Positions 16,598 through 25,038 of a DNA stretch of 64,000 nt are shown here, piece by piece. The position numbers and the translations under genes were made by a program. Source of the DNA: Oscillospiraceae bacterium (GTDB lineage: Bacteria; Bacillota; Clostridia; Oscillospirales; Oscillospiraceae); NCBI GenBank assembly GCA_021205095.1, contig JAJPYE010000009.1, positions 18,082 to 82,081 of the forward strand, given 5' to 3'. Position 1 is the stretch's first letter. Each line of letters opens with the position of its first letter. The notes beneath the pieces are model-generated. The model worked only from the letters and a program-made list of their open reading frames with translations, had not been told where the DNA came from and made no database searches.

Positions 16598-17632
16598 TTA
16601 GCTGATGTAGTCCGTGCTGCACCAGCCCCAGGTGTCGCCGTCGTAGAGAACCAAGGCCCAGCCGTTTTTGTAGGCGTATACCTCCAGCTTGGAGCCGTTT
16701 TCCATCAGGATGATCTGCCCGTAGCTGGAACCGGGGCCTCGGCGGAGGTTCAGGCCGCTGCTGGTGTTTACGGTGGCGGTGGTCTCCTCCGTGACATAGT
16801 CTTCCTCTTCGGGATAGGTACTCAAGGTGGCGTTGGCGATCTCGTCCTTGATCTCCTCGCTGGGATAGTCGGAGGTCGCTGCCTCTTCCTGGGTATCTTC
16901 CTCCTCCTGTTCCACAATGGCAGGAGTGGGGACGACGGCATCCTCTTCGGCGGCCTTATTTTTCCGGCCTGTGATAATCATAATGGTGATCAGAAGGGCC
17001 AGCAGCACGCAGACGGCAATGCAGATGATCTCCACCCGTTTCCATTTGCTGTCCCCCCAGCGGGAGAAAAGGCCCTTCGCCCCTCCGCCGCCTGTTTTGG
17101 CTCGGCGGCTGCCGCTGCCTGTCTCTTCCGTCTCCTGACCGTTTTTCCCGGCCCCCAGGCGCTGGAAGGTTTTTTGCAGCCCCCGCCCGGCCATACCGAT
17201 GACCGCGGCTGCCTTGGCGGCGGCGCCGGGGGCGGCCTCGCCGGAGGAGCGTTCCCGTTCCGGCTGCTGATAACCGTCCCAATCGAAGTCCCCTGCGCTG
17301 TCTTCCTCCTGCTCCGCAGGGCGGGGAGCCGTTTGCCTTGGCTTGGCCGGGGCGTCGTTTTGGGAATGTGCCGGGGCATTTGCGTCCGGCGCTGCCTCTG
17401 CGCCCGCCTCAGTCTGGTGCAGAAGGTGAGCGGTATGCTCTACCGCCGGGGCATACCCGGCCTGGGCCGCCTTTACCAGACATTTTGCGGCCAGCCGGTT
17501 CCAGCGTTCCTCCTCCGGCTCCGCTTCCGCCTGATCCAGCGCCCAGAGAGCCAGCTCATAGTTGGCCTGAGGGTCGCCCCCCTTGGCCCGTTGTATCATG
17601 TCTTGCCGTTCCTGTTCCGATAGGTCGTGCAT
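16598..17632 (-). CDS. Membrane-anchored protein with C-terminal SH3 domain
   Basis: A 344-residue protein. Residues 1-90 resemble a Sel1/TPR-like helical region (AKGGDPQANYELALWALDQA). Next comes a low-complexity Ala/Pro/Glu-rich stretch, then a basic segment and one membrane span near residues 200-222. An acidic linker leads to a C-terminal bacterial SH3 domain (LNLRRGPGSSYGQIILMENG), the type that often binds cell wall peptides. The start is the ATG at 17632 with GGGAGGA eight bases before. The gene follows merR by 2 bases and is probably cotranscribed with it. The function is unknown, and a role at the cell envelope is an inference. Confidence 0.75.
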   Translation of the reverse strand: MHDLSEQERQDMIQRAKGGDPQANYELALWALDQAEAEPEEERWNRLAAKCLVKAAQAGYAPAVEHTAHLLHQTEAGAEAAPDANAPAHSQNDAPAKPRQTAPRPAEQEEDSAGDFDWDGYQQPERERSSGEAAPGAAAKAAAVIGMAGRGLQKTFQRLGAGKNGQETEETGSGSRRAKTGGGGAKGLFSRWGDSKWKRVEIICIAVCVLLALLITIMIITGRKNKAAEEDAVVPTPAIVEQEEEDTQEEAATSDYPSEEIKDEIANATLSTYPEEEDYVTEETTATVNTSSGLNLRRGPGSSYGQIILMENGSKLEVYAYKNGWALVLYDGDTWGWCSTDYIS

Positions 17633-17634
17633 TA

Positions 17635-18462
17635 TCATATTCCTCCCTTGTCTCGATCTCTTATGGGGATCCAGCACTCAAAATAGCCGCACAGCTCGTC
17701 GTCCTCCAGCAGGGAGGCGGCCAGCGTTCCCTGGGCCGCGCCCGCTATTGCAAGGCCCTGCTCCTCCGCCCAGGCCAGGGCGTAGTCCAGATGTCGTGCG
17801 GAAAAGTTGTTTTTGCCCCGGCTGCGGAAAAAGGTGTGTATGCTCCGGCTGGCTGGGATGGTCTCCATGGGCGGCTCCACGGGAAAGTCCAGCTCCTTCA
17901 CATAATCCGGCTCCAGGGCGAAGCCCCAGCGGAAGTCCATTTCGTCTCCGCCCCCCAGGGCGGCCTGGGAAATTTCAAAATAGCGATGACTAAACGGCAT
18001 GGCCCGAAGCCACTGGCGGGCGAAGCGCTCCAGTCCCTCCCCTGTGGGGTATTCGTTTCCCACCCGGTTTATAAACCGCACCACGGCGGGGCTTTCCGCA
18101 ATCTCGCACTTCTCCAGCAGGCCGGGGATGGCGTCTAGCTGGGCCCGGTACTCCTCGCTCCGGCGCAGAAGCATCTGGCAGCGCTGGATGGTGGAGCGCA
18201 GCTCGTCCTCCTTGTAGATAAAGATGTCCTTCAAATCGTCCGCGGAGGGGATACGCACCATGTCCGCGATCTGCTCAATGGAGAAGCCGAAGTTTTTAAA
18301 CCACAGGCAGTCCATGAGAAAATTTATGTCCCAGGAGTCGTAGTACCGATAATCATTATGCGCGTCTTTGTACGGCGTGACAACCCCTTTTTTTTCATAA
18401 TATCGCAGAAGATCGGTGGAAATGCCCAAAATTCGGGCAACATCCCCAATTTTGTATCGCAT
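17635..18462 (-). CDS. MerR-family transcriptional regulator
   Basis: A 275-residue regulator. The N-terminal MerR helix-turn-helix (YKIGDVARILGISTDLLRYY, residues 3-22) is followed by KKGVVTPYKDAHNDYRYY and a coiled-coil dimer helix. A C-terminal effector domain of about 150 residues, with no Cys metal signature, suggests a small organic ligand. The start is the ATG at 18462 with GGGAGGA upstream. The gene diverges from the cyclase operon across 126 bases that hold a MerR-type promoter, so it is the likely activator of that operon. Confidence 0.88.
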   Translation of the reverse strand: MRYKIGDVARILGISTDLLRYYEKKGVVTPYKDAHNDYRYYDSWDINFLMDCLWFKNFGFSIEQIADMVRIPSADDLKDIFIYKEDELRSTIQRCQMLLRRSEEYRAQLDAIPGLLEKCEIAESPAVVRFINRVGNEYPTGEGLERFARQWLRAMPFSHRYFEISQAALGGGDEMDFRWGFALEPDYVKELDFPVEPPMETIPASRSIHTFFRSRGKNNFSARHLDYALAWAEEQGLAIAGAAQGTLAASLLEDDELCGYFECWIPIRDRDKGGI

Positions 18463-18512
18463 ACCATGTCCTCCCTTGTTTCTAAAAATTTCTTTCCAAA
18501 CACAATTATAAC

Positions 18513-18543
18513 TTGACTTTCGCACAATTCCAAGGTTTAAAAT
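18513..18543 (+). promoter_or_regulatory. MerR-type promoter of the cyclase operon
   Basis: TTGACT (18513-18518) and TAAAAT (18538-18543) are 19 bases apart. This over-long spacer is typical of promoters remodelled by MerR activators. An imperfect dyad, AACTTG with CAAGGTT, spans the spacer. The promoter points to the cyclase gene at 18589 and lies next to the divergent merR. Confidence 0.7.
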
Positions 18544-18588
18544 TTAAATATAGGAAAAAATTTTTTTGTTTTAGGAGGACATACACCT

Positions 18589-19491
18589 ATGGCCTATATG
18601 CCTTTGGACAAGAGCAAGTTCTATCTGGACGACTCTAAGATGACCAAAATCTATGATCTGTCCGCCCCCTGGGGCGTGGACACGCCGCTGTGGCCCTTCC
18701 CCGGCGCCCGGCAGGATCTGATCTTCCTCCGCGGCCAGTATCTGGGCCGCTTCCACAAGCGTACCATGACCTACACCGGCACTCTGCACGCCGGCACTCA
18801 CATGGACGCCCCCAACCACGTTCTGCACGAGGAGGAGGTCGACCGGGAGGCCAATGGCTACAACCTCTCTGAGATTCATCTGGAGCGCTGCATCGGCACC
18901 GGCGTCATCGTGGATATGCGCTATCTCCGGGATGAGTTCGAGGAGAAGTGGAACGCCGCCGGCGGCGACCCCGCCAAGATGGGCGACATCTGGCACGAAA
19001 TCAAGCCCGCCGAGGTAGAGGCGGCCTGCGCCAAGGACGGCCTGGAGATCCGGGAGAACGACTGGGTCGTCATCAACACCGGCTTCCATCACTATTGGCG
19101 TCAGAACAACGACAAGTACTATAACTACTACCCCGGCGAGGGTCCGGATCTGGCCAACTACCTCTGCTTCGAGAAGCACATCAAGGGTATTTCCGGCACC
19201 TGGGGCGCTACTGACGCTCCTCTGTGGCACGATCCCCTGTCCGAGCAGATGCCCTGGCTGGACAAGGCTTATCGCAAGGCCACCGGCAAGGATCCCACGG
19301 TGGAGTTCCCCGACTACGAGCCCTGCCACCGCATTTATATGCAGCACGGTGTCTGCACCGTGGAGAACGCGGGCGGCGACATCGATGAGGTAACGGGCAA
19401 GCGCATGATCATCGCGGCCTTCCCCTTCCGCTGCGAAATGGCCGACGGCGGCTTCGTCCGTCTGGTGGCCTGGGAGCCGGGCAACTTCTAA
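18589..19491 (+). CDS. Cyclase-family metal hydrolase (kynurenine formamidase-like)
   Basis: A 300-residue protein of the Cyclase family (PF04199 type). The metal-binding motif H-x-G-T-H-x-D-x-P-x-H is intact at residues 67-77 (His67, His71, Asp73, His77). Relatives hydrolyse N-formylkynurenine, isatin or other cyclic or amide substrates. At 300 residues it is longer than KynB (about 210). A TAGGAGG site precedes the ATG. It is first in a gene set with a dehydrogenase and a CoA-transferase, so it probably opens or hydrolyses the substrate of a catabolic route. The substrate is unknown. Confidence 0.85.
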   Translation: MAYMPLDKSKFYLDDSKMTKIYDLSAPWGVDTPLWPFPGARQDLIFLRGQYLGRFHKRTMTYTGTLHAGTHMDAPNHVLHEEEVDREANGYNLSEIHLERCIGTGVIVDMRYLRDEFEEKWNAAGGDPAKMGDIWHEIKPAEVEAACAKDGLEIRENDWVVINTGFHHYWRQNNDKYYNYYPGEGPDLANYLCFEKHIKGISGTWGATDAPLWHDPLSEQMPWLDKAYRKATGKDPTVEFPDYEPCHRIYMQHGVCTVENAGGDIDEVTGKRMIIAAFPFRCEMADGGFVRLVAWEPGNF

Positions 19492-19599
19492 TCAAAGACA
19501 CTGCGCCAACAGGCGCGGGAGCGGCACTGTTCCGTCATCATACCGTGGAAACATGAAAGGTACATGAAACGGAACACAGATATTTTCATACAAAAAAAT

Positions 19600-19624
19600 C
19601 CGGGGCCGGTTTTTCCGGCCCCGG
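19600..19624 (-). terminator. Strong hairpin between cyclase and dehydrogenase genes
   Basis: A perfect 10-bp stem CCGGGGCCGG/CCGGCCCCGG has a 5-base loop. The T-run that would make it an intrinsic terminator lies on the minus-strand side only. On the plus strand it could act as an RNA stability or processing hairpin within the operon. Confidence 0.45.
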
Positions 19625-19641
19625 CAATTAGGGAGTTTGTG

Positions 19642-20607
19642 ATGAAAACCATTGGAGACATCAAAAAAATAGCTGTGCTGGGGGCCGGTACCATGGGGCC
19701 AGGCATCGCCCAGACATACGCCATGGGCGGTTACGCCGTTACCATGTGGACCCGCCGGGAGGAGACCAGAGAGAAGGCTAAGGCCGCTCTCAAGACCTCC
19801 ATTGCCACCTTCGTAGAGGAGGGGCTGATAAAGCCTGAGGAGCAGGAGGCGGTGTATAACCGCATTTCCTTCGCGGAAACGGTGGAGGAAACCGTGGCCG
19901 GGGCTGATTTTATACAGGAAACCATCGTGGAGAATCGGGACGCCAAGGCCGCGCTGTATGAGCAGCTCGCCGGACTGGTAGACCCGGAGGTCATTATCGC
20001 CTCCAACACCTCCGCGCTGAATATATTTGAGGTGGCGCCGGAGGCTCTTCTGCCCCAGCTCTGCATCGCCCACTGGTACGCCCCGCCCCAACTCATCCCC
20101 CTGGTGGAGGTGGTCAAGAGCGAGCAGGCCCCCCAGGAGATGGCGGACGTGATCATGGAACTGCTGAAAAAGTGCGGCAAAACCGCTGTGTATATGAAGA
20201 AATTCATCCGGGGCTATATTGTGAACCGCCTGCAGCAGTGCCTGAACCGGGAGATCTTCTATCTTCTGGACAACGGTTACTGCGACGCGGAGAGCGTCGA
20301 CCTGGCGGCCAAGGCCAGCTTCATCCCCCGTGCCGTGGTGCTGGGACTTCTCAAGCGGGCCGACTTCGGCGGCCTGGACATGACGGCCAACAACTACCGC
20401 AACCACAGCTACACCATGCCGGAGCATGGGGACGAAATGCCCAAGACGCTGGAAAAGCTGGTGGAGGAGGGGAACCTCGGCATCAAGACAGGCAAGGGCT
20501 TCTACGACTATACCGGCCAGGACATCGACGCCCTGAAGGCCAAGCGGGACAAGCAACTTTTCGAGGTGTTCCGTCTGGCTCAAAAATTCATGGATGATCC
20601 CGTATAA
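19642..20607 (+). CDS. 3-hydroxyacyl-CoA / hydroxyacid dehydrogenase family protein
   Basis: A 321-residue NAD-dependent dehydrogenase. The Rossmann motif VLGAGTMGPGIAQ lies near residue 13, and catalytic-domain motifs SNTSALNIFEVA and AHWYAPPQLIPLVEVV follow. It ends with GIKTGKGFYDY. The length and the HWYAPP variant (usual HBD: HFFNP) resemble lambda-crystallin, gulonate or carnitine dehydrogenases more than 3-hydroxybutyryl-CoA dehydrogenase. Oxidation of a free beta-hydroxy acid is therefore possible. The start is the ATG at 19642 with AGGGAG upstream; the frame extends to 19564 through the hairpin. The gene lies between cyclase and CoA-transferase. Confidence 0.85.
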   Translation: MKTIGDIKKIAVLGAGTMGPGIAQTYAMGGYAVTMWTRREETREKAKAALKTSIATFVEEGLIKPEEQEAVYNRISFAETVEETVAGADFIQETIVENRDAKAALYEQLAGLVDPEVIIASNTSALNIFEVAPEALLPQLCIAHWYAPPQLIPLVEVVKSEQAPQEMADVIMELLKKCGKTAVYMKKFIRGYIVNRLQQCLNREIFYLLDNGYCDAESVDLAAKASFIPRAVVLGLLKRADFGGLDMTANNYRNHSYTMPEHGDEMPKTLEKLVEEGNLGIKTGKGFYDYTGQDIDALKAKRDKQLFEVFRLAQKFMDDPV

Positions 20608-20622
20608 GTTTTGCAAAGAGAT

Positions 20623-20651
20623 TTGACATTCCCCGGACAACACTATATAAT
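20623..20651 (+). promoter_or_regulatory. Consensus promoter of the CoA-transferase genes
   Basis: TTGACA (20623-20628) and TATAAT (20646-20651) with a 17-base spacer form a perfect sigma-A promoter. It lies just after the dehydrogenase stop, so the CoA-transferase genes can be expressed independently of the MerR promoter. Confidence 0.85.
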
Positions 20652-20698
20652 ATTACTGTTTGATTTATTATAAATTTTTTCAGAAAGGATGATTTCCA

Positions 20699-21427
20699 AT
20701 GGCTACTTCAAAGGTTATGTCTGTTGAGGAAGCAATCAAAAAGTATTGCTTCTCCGGCATGACAGTCCTGCTCCCCGGCTTTGTGAATGTGGGCGTGCCT
20801 GAGGTTCTGATTGAGGGCCTGCTGGACGCCGGCATCGGGGATCTGAGCGTTATCTCCAACAACACCAGTGTTCCTGGCCGCGGCATCGGCAAGCTTGTCC
20901 GCGCCAACACCATCAAGAAAATCACCTGCTCTCATATCGGCAACAACTCCGAGACTGTTGCCAAGGTCGTGGCCGGTGAGATTGACCTGACCTTCGTGCC
21001 TCAGGGTTCCCTGTGCGAGAAGGTGCGCGCTGGCGGCGCCGGTATCGGCGGCGTCCTGACCCCCACCGGCCTGTATACCCCCATGATGGACGGCAAGCAG
21101 GTTCTGGAGTGGGACGAGGAGAAGGGCGAGTATAAATTCCTGGAGGGCGAGATCGTTCCCGACCCCACCAAGAAGCGCTACATTCTCGAAAAGCCCCTGC
21201 ACGGCGATGTGTGCCTTGTCCACGCCTATAAGGCGGACAAGATGGGCAACGTCGTCTATCGCCGTACCTCCCGCAACTTCAACGAGTGCTTTGCCACCGC
21301 CGCTGACCACGTCATCGTGGAGGCGGAGCAGATCGTGGAGATCGGTGAGCTTGACCCGGACGAGATCATGACGCCGGGCTTTGTAGTGGATGCCGTCGTC
21401 CAGGGCCGCACCCTGACAGAAGCGTAA
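20699..21427 (+). CDS. 3-oxoacid/acyl CoA-transferase subunit A
   Basis: A 242-residue alpha subunit of a family I CoA-transferase (AtoD/ScoA type). It has GMTVLLPGFVNVGVPEVLIE near the N-terminus and the GGAGIGGVLTPTGLYT CoA-binding loop near residue 115. It ends 13 bases before subunit B, whose ribosome site AAGGAGG lies in the gap. The two subunits would move CoA between carboxylic acids. Acetoacetate or another 3-oxo acid is the usual acceptor in this family, but the natural acid here is not determined. Confidence 0.92.
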   Translation: MATSKVMSVEEAIKKYCFSGMTVLLPGFVNVGVPEVLIEGLLDAGIGDLSVISNNTSVPGRGIGKLVRANTIKKITCSHIGNNSETVAKVVAGEIDLTFVPQGSLCEKVRAGGAGIGGVLTPTGLYTPMMDGKQVLEWDEEKGEYKFLEGEIVPDPTKKRYILEKPLHGDVCLVHAYKADKMGNVVYRRTSRNFNECFATAADHVIVEAEQIVEIGELDPDEIMTPGFVVDAVVQGRTLTEA

Positions 21428-21440
21428 GGAGGTAATCGAA

Positions 21441-22106
21441 ATGGCTCTTACTGGAAAAGATTTGATCGCTTACCGCACCGCCCGTTTCTTCCAGGACGGG
21501 GATGTGGTGAACCTGGGCATTGGTATGCCCACCAAATGCCTGGACTACCTGCCTGAGGGCGTGGATGTCTGGGTTGATTCCGAGAACGGCGTTGTGGGCC
21601 TGACCGGCGCTCCCAAGGAGGGAGACGAGGTGGATCCCAACGTGGTGGATGCCGGCGGCAAGGCCTCCATGCTCCGCACCGGCGGCGCCTGCTTTGACAG
21701 CTTCCGTTCCTTCGGTTTCATCCGCGGCGGCCATGTGGACGCTACCGTCCTGGGCGCTTACGAGGTGGACGCTGAGGGCAACCTGGCCAACTGGATGATC
21801 CCCGGCAAGACTGCTGCTGGTATGGGCGGCGCTATGGATCTGGTGACTGGCTCCAAGATTACCATCGTCATGACCACCCAGACCGACAAGGCCGGCAACC
21901 CCAAGATCGTGGAGAAGACCACCATGCCCCTGACCGGCTATCACTGCATCGACTACATCGTCACCGAGATGGGCTGCTTCCATGTGCTGCCTGAGGGCCT
22001 CAAGCTGTTTGAGGTGGCCCCCGGCGTCACCGTGGAGGAAGTGCAGGCCAAGACCGGCGCGAAGCTCATCATCCCCGAAAACGTGGGCTGCATGGTGAAG
22101 GAGTAA
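21441..22106 (+). CDS. 3-oxoacid/acyl CoA-transferase subunit B
   Basis: A 221-residue beta subunit (AtoA/ScoB type). The catalytic glutamate lies in the conserved SENG motif (Glu48, in WVDSENGVVGL). The GIGMP loop is at residues 26-30. Both subunits are complete, so the enzyme should be active. The DUF3870 gene starts 10 bases after the stop and is probably translated from the same mRNA. Confidence 0.92.
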   Translation: MALTGKDLIAYRTARFFQDGDVVNLGIGMPTKCLDYLPEGVDVWVDSENGVVGLTGAPKEGDEVDPNVVDAGGKASMLRTGGACFDSFRSFGFIRGGHVDATVLGAYEVDAEGNLANWMIPGKTAAGMGGAMDLVTGSKITIVMTTQTDKAGNPKIVEKTTMPLTGYHCIDYIVTEMGCFHVLPEGLKLFEVAPGVTVEEVQAKTGAKLIIPENVGCMVKE

Positions 22107-22116
22107 TCCTCCGGCC

Positions 22117-22452
22117 ATGACACGACCTACAGGGCAAGTCCTGCTGTCAGGCTATGCCAAGCTCCCCTCCAACACCGCCGCCCAGAAGATGTATGATCAG
22201 CTTGTGGTGGTGGCCAATGTGGATTTTGAGTCCGGCATTGTGCTGGAGGTGGACTGCACCATGGCCACTGACCTTGGCCGACGCTTCGTGTCGACCATGA
22301 TGCGGGGCTATGACCTGAACCGCGGCCCTGAGCCGCTGCTGGACGCCATCACAGCAAAGTATTACGGACACCTGAAAAAGGCCCTTCTCACCGCTGTGAA
22401 GGAAATTTGCCAGCACTATTCAGACCTTAGAGCGGGCGTGGCAAGCCATTAA
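22117..22452 (+). CDS. DUF3870 domain protein
   Basis: A 111-residue protein that matches the DUF3870 family as I recall it, with GQVLLSGYAKLPSNTAA at the start and LEVDCTMATDLGRRFVSTMMRGYDL in the middle. The family has no known function and often accompanies CoA-transferase or acid-catabolism genes. It is the last gene before a terminator and belongs to the cyclase/dehydrogenase/CoA-transferase set by position. Confidence 0.75.
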   Translation: MTRPTGQVLLSGYAKLPSNTAAQKMYDQLVVVANVDFESGIVLEVDCTMATDLGRRFVSTMMRGYDLNRGPEPLLDAITAKYYGHLKKALLTAVKEICQHYSDLRAGVASH

Positions 22453-22513
22453 GGCCCCGCCCCTATAGCGAAAACCGTCCCGACAGGAGCCGACTGCAAA
22501 ACAGCCGGAGTAT

Positions 22514-22584
22514 CCCACCGGGAGCCGGCGCTTCACCGGCGGGAGAGGAAAATTTCCCCTCCCAGCCGGTGGGCGTCGTTTTTT
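22514..22584 (+). terminator. Branched intrinsic terminator after the DUF3870 gene
   Basis: CCCACCGG (22514-22521) pairs with CCGGTGGG (22566-22573). It encloses two smaller hairpins, GCCGGCGCTTCACCGGC and GGGAGAGGAAAATTTCCCCTCCC-like, and is followed by a run of six T residues. The elaborate shape could also be a regulated leader for the DUF1275 gene. Confidence 0.65.
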
Positions 22585-22601
22585 GTTGCCCTGTTTTTAT
22601 T

Positions 22602-22631
22602 TTGACAACCAACAAACGGCGCGTATATACT
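22602..22631 (+). promoter_or_regulatory. Promoter of the DUF1275 gene
   Basis: TTGACA (22602-22607) and TATACT (22626-22631) are separated by 18 bases, about 27 bases upstream of the ATG at 22658. Confidence 0.7.
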
Positions 22632-22657
22632 TTTATCTCAGGAAGGTATATTCGCAA

Positions 22658-23392
22658 ATGGACTCCATTCACGGTATAAGCGACGCGGAACACAGCCGGT
22701 ATCTCATGTGTGAGCGGAAGGGTGTTTTTGAGCTTTTGATGATCAGCGCGGGAATGATGGGCGCTTACACCTATAATCTGCGGGGCGGCGTGTTCTGCAA
22801 CGCGCAGACGGCAAATGTTTTGCTGATGTCACTGGCCTTCGGAAGGGGCCAATGGGCGAGGGGACTGTATTATCTCATTCCCATCAGCGCGTATATTGCG
22901 GGAGCCTTCGTGTCGGAGCTGCTCCCCAATCGCGTGAAGAAATGGGGGCTGCTGCGGTGGGACACCTATTTGATTGGGGCGGAAATGGTTGCCCTGTTTC
23001 TCATAGGGTTTATTCCCTTTTCCGCGCCGAATCAGGTGGTGCAGGTGCTGATAAACTTCATCTGCTCCATGCAGTATAACACCTTCCGTCAGGCGGAGGG
23101 CGTTCCCATGGCGACGACCTTCTGCACCAATCACATCCGGCAGATTGGCATATCGCTGGAAAAGCTCCTCCGGCACCGCGACCGGGCCGCCCTTCGGCGG
23201 TGCCTGTCCCATGCCGCCATGGTGTTTTGCTTTTTGGGAGGCGGTACTGTGCTGACGGCGTTTTGCAATCTGCTGGGAACGAAGGCCATATGGCTGGCGT
23301 TGCTTCCCCTGGGGGCGGATTTCTGCCTGTTGGTTCATGCGGATCTTTTTCAGGAGCATACCCTGTTGCGGCAAAAGCCTTTAGGGCATTGA
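22658..23392 (+). CDS. DUF1275 (YoaK-like) membrane protein
   Basis: A 244-residue membrane protein with about six spans. It shows the family pattern: an N-terminal span, then FCNAQTANVLLMSLAFG (usually a TGN motif), and CSMQYNTFRQAEGVPMATTF (usual form MGMQN...). The function of the family is unknown. The start is the ATG at 22658 with GGAAGG upstream. It has its own promoter, so it may not belong functionally to the CoA-transferase cluster. Confidence 0.78.
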   Translation: MDSIHGISDAEHSRYLMCERKGVFELLMISAGMMGAYTYNLRGGVFCNAQTANVLLMSLAFGRGQWARGLYYLIPISAYIAGAFVSELLPNRVKKWGLLRWDTYLIGAEMVALFLIGFIPFSAPNQVVQVLINFICSMQYNTFRQAEGVPMATTFCTNHIRQIGISLEKLLRHRDRAALRRCLSHAAMVFCFLGGGTVLTAFCNLLGTKAIWLALLPLGADFCLLVHADLFQEHTLLRQKPLGH

Positions 23393-23523
23393 TGGTACTT
23401 CCTGCCAAGTGTCCTGAAAAATAGCAAAAGCCGTGCAGAATTATACGCAGAGACTTTTTATTTTATATCGGATGTGTATAAACAAACACGGACTATACCG
23501 TGGGAACTTGGTAGGACAGTATT

Positions 23524-24933
23524 ATGGTACTTACAACAGCACAGGCCATCGGCCTGCTAATCAGCATTTTGGGCATTGCCGCCATCGCGATTTATTCCGG
23601 CAGCAAGCCCCAGACCTTCGACAACGTTAATGGCGCGCCCATTGTGGCGGGCATTATCATCGGCACCCTGGTGGGTGGCTCCTCCACCGTGGGCACTGCC
23701 CAGCTCGCCTATAACTACGGCCTGTCCGCCTGGTGGTTCACCCTGGGAGGGGGTCTCGCCTGTGTGGTGCTGGGTCTGTTCTATGTAAAGCCCCTGCGCC
23801 GCTCCGGGTGCATGACCCTGACGGGCATCCTGGGCCGGGAATTTGGAGAGGGCGCGGATATGGCCGCCTCCTGTCTCAGCTCCGTGGGGATGTTTATTAA
23901 CATCATCTCCCAGCTCATCGCCGGAACGGCGGTGCTGGCCGTTGTTCTCCCGAATATGGGCATCGTGGTGGAGCTTGTTATCACCGCGGCGTTCATGGCG
24001 GTGTACGTCATCTGCGGCGGCACCCAGGGCGCGGGCCGCGTGGGAATTTTGAAGGTAGTGTTGCTGTATATCTCCATGGCCTTCTGCGCCGTGGTGGTGC
24101 TGCAACTGTGCGGAGGCTTTAGCGGATTTATGACTCAGGTGGAGTCCATCGACACCACGGTGAATCTGAAAAGCCTGTTCGCCCGCGGGGTGGGAACGGA
24201 TACGGGGGCCTGCCTGTCCCTGATTCTGGGCGTTCTGACCACCCAGACCTACGCCATGGCCGTCATGTCCAGCAAGTCCGACAAAGCGGCCCGTACCGGG
24301 GCTTTAGTCAGCGCTGTGCTGATACCGCCCATCGGCGCGGGTGGCGTTTTGGTGGGCCTTTATATGCGGGCCAACTACCCCGGCATTGCGGCCAAAACCG
24401 CCCTGACCACCTTCGCCTTGGAGCATCTGCCCGGCCTGGTGGGCGGCATCGTGCTGGGAACCCTGTTTATCGCCGTGGTGGGCACCGGGGCGGGCCTGGC
24501 CATGGGTATCTCCACGGTGATTCGGCGGGACATCGTCTTCCGTTTCACCGACCGCTTCCAGAACCCCCGGAAAAATCGTCGGCTGAGTCATATCATCACC
24601 CTGGTGGTGCTGGCGCTGGGCTGCTGCCTGTCCACCGGCAGTCTGGGCGATACCATTCTGAACTTCGCCTTTATGAGCATGGGCCTGCGGGGGGCGGTGG
24701 TGTTCGCGCCGCTGTGCTGCGCTCTGTGGCTGCCGGGCCGGGTAAATAAAAAATGGGTCATGGCCGCCATTATCGCCGGCCCGGTGTGCGTGCTGCTGTT
24801 CGGCACGGTCATCCCTATGCCGTGGGGCTTGGACTCTCTGTTTGCCGGTATGCTGGCAAGCATCCTCTGCTGCGCCGTGGGCCTGGCCGTGGGACGGAAG
24901 GAGCCGGGGCTGGATACTGCTTCGGAATCCTAG
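23524..24933 (+). CDS. Sodium:solute symporter family transporter
   Basis: A 469-residue transporter with about thirteen membrane spans, of the SSS family. Conserved parts are VGGSSTVGTAQLAYNYGLSAWWFTLGG in the first spans (TM2-TM3 sodium site region) and GTGAGLAMGISTVIRRDIV later. AGGA lies seven bases before the ATG. The DUF1275 gene ends 131 bases upstream; I see no clear terminator in that gap. It could import the acid processed by the nearby cyclase/CoA-transferase genes, but this is inferred from location only. Confidence 0.87.
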   Translation: MVLTTAQAIGLLISILGIAAIAIYSGSKPQTFDNVNGAPIVAGIIIGTLVGGSSTVGTAQLAYNYGLSAWWFTLGGGLACVVLGLFYVKPLRRSGCMTLTGILGREFGEGADMAASCLSSVGMFINIISQLIAGTAVLAVVLPNMGIVVELVITAAFMAVYVICGGTQGAGRVGILKVVLLYISMAFCAVVVLQLCGGFSGFMTQVESIDTTVNLKSLFARGVGTDTGACLSLILGVLTTQTYAMAVMSSKSDKAARTGALVSAVLIPPIGAGGVLVGLYMRANYPGIAAKTALTTFALEHLPGLVGGIVLGTLFIAVVGTGAGLAMGISTVIRRDIVFRFTDRFQNPRKNRRLSHIITLVVLALGCCLSTGSLGDTILNFAFMSMGLRGAVVFAPLCCALWLPGRVNKKWVMAAIIAGPVCVLLFGTVIPMPWGLDSLFAGMLASILCCAVGLAVGRKEPGLDTASES

Positions 24934-25038
24934 AACCTGGGAGTATAGGTTCTTAACGCCTGGCGGTAGATGTAAGCCTTGGAACAGATTGCTTTTATTG
25001 CGAAAATCGGCTATAATGGCCCCGGTGATAAAGGCTTT

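Noticed and set aside
16407-16622. 71-codon minus-strand ORF over the palindrome
   Set aside because: It overlaps the SH3-gene end, the palindrome and the terminator, and looks like translated repeat sequence without a ribosome site.
19492-20643. 383-codon minus-strand frame opposite the dehydrogenase
   Set aside because: The plus-strand gene has a Rossmann motif and ribosome site; the minus frame shows only shadow composition.
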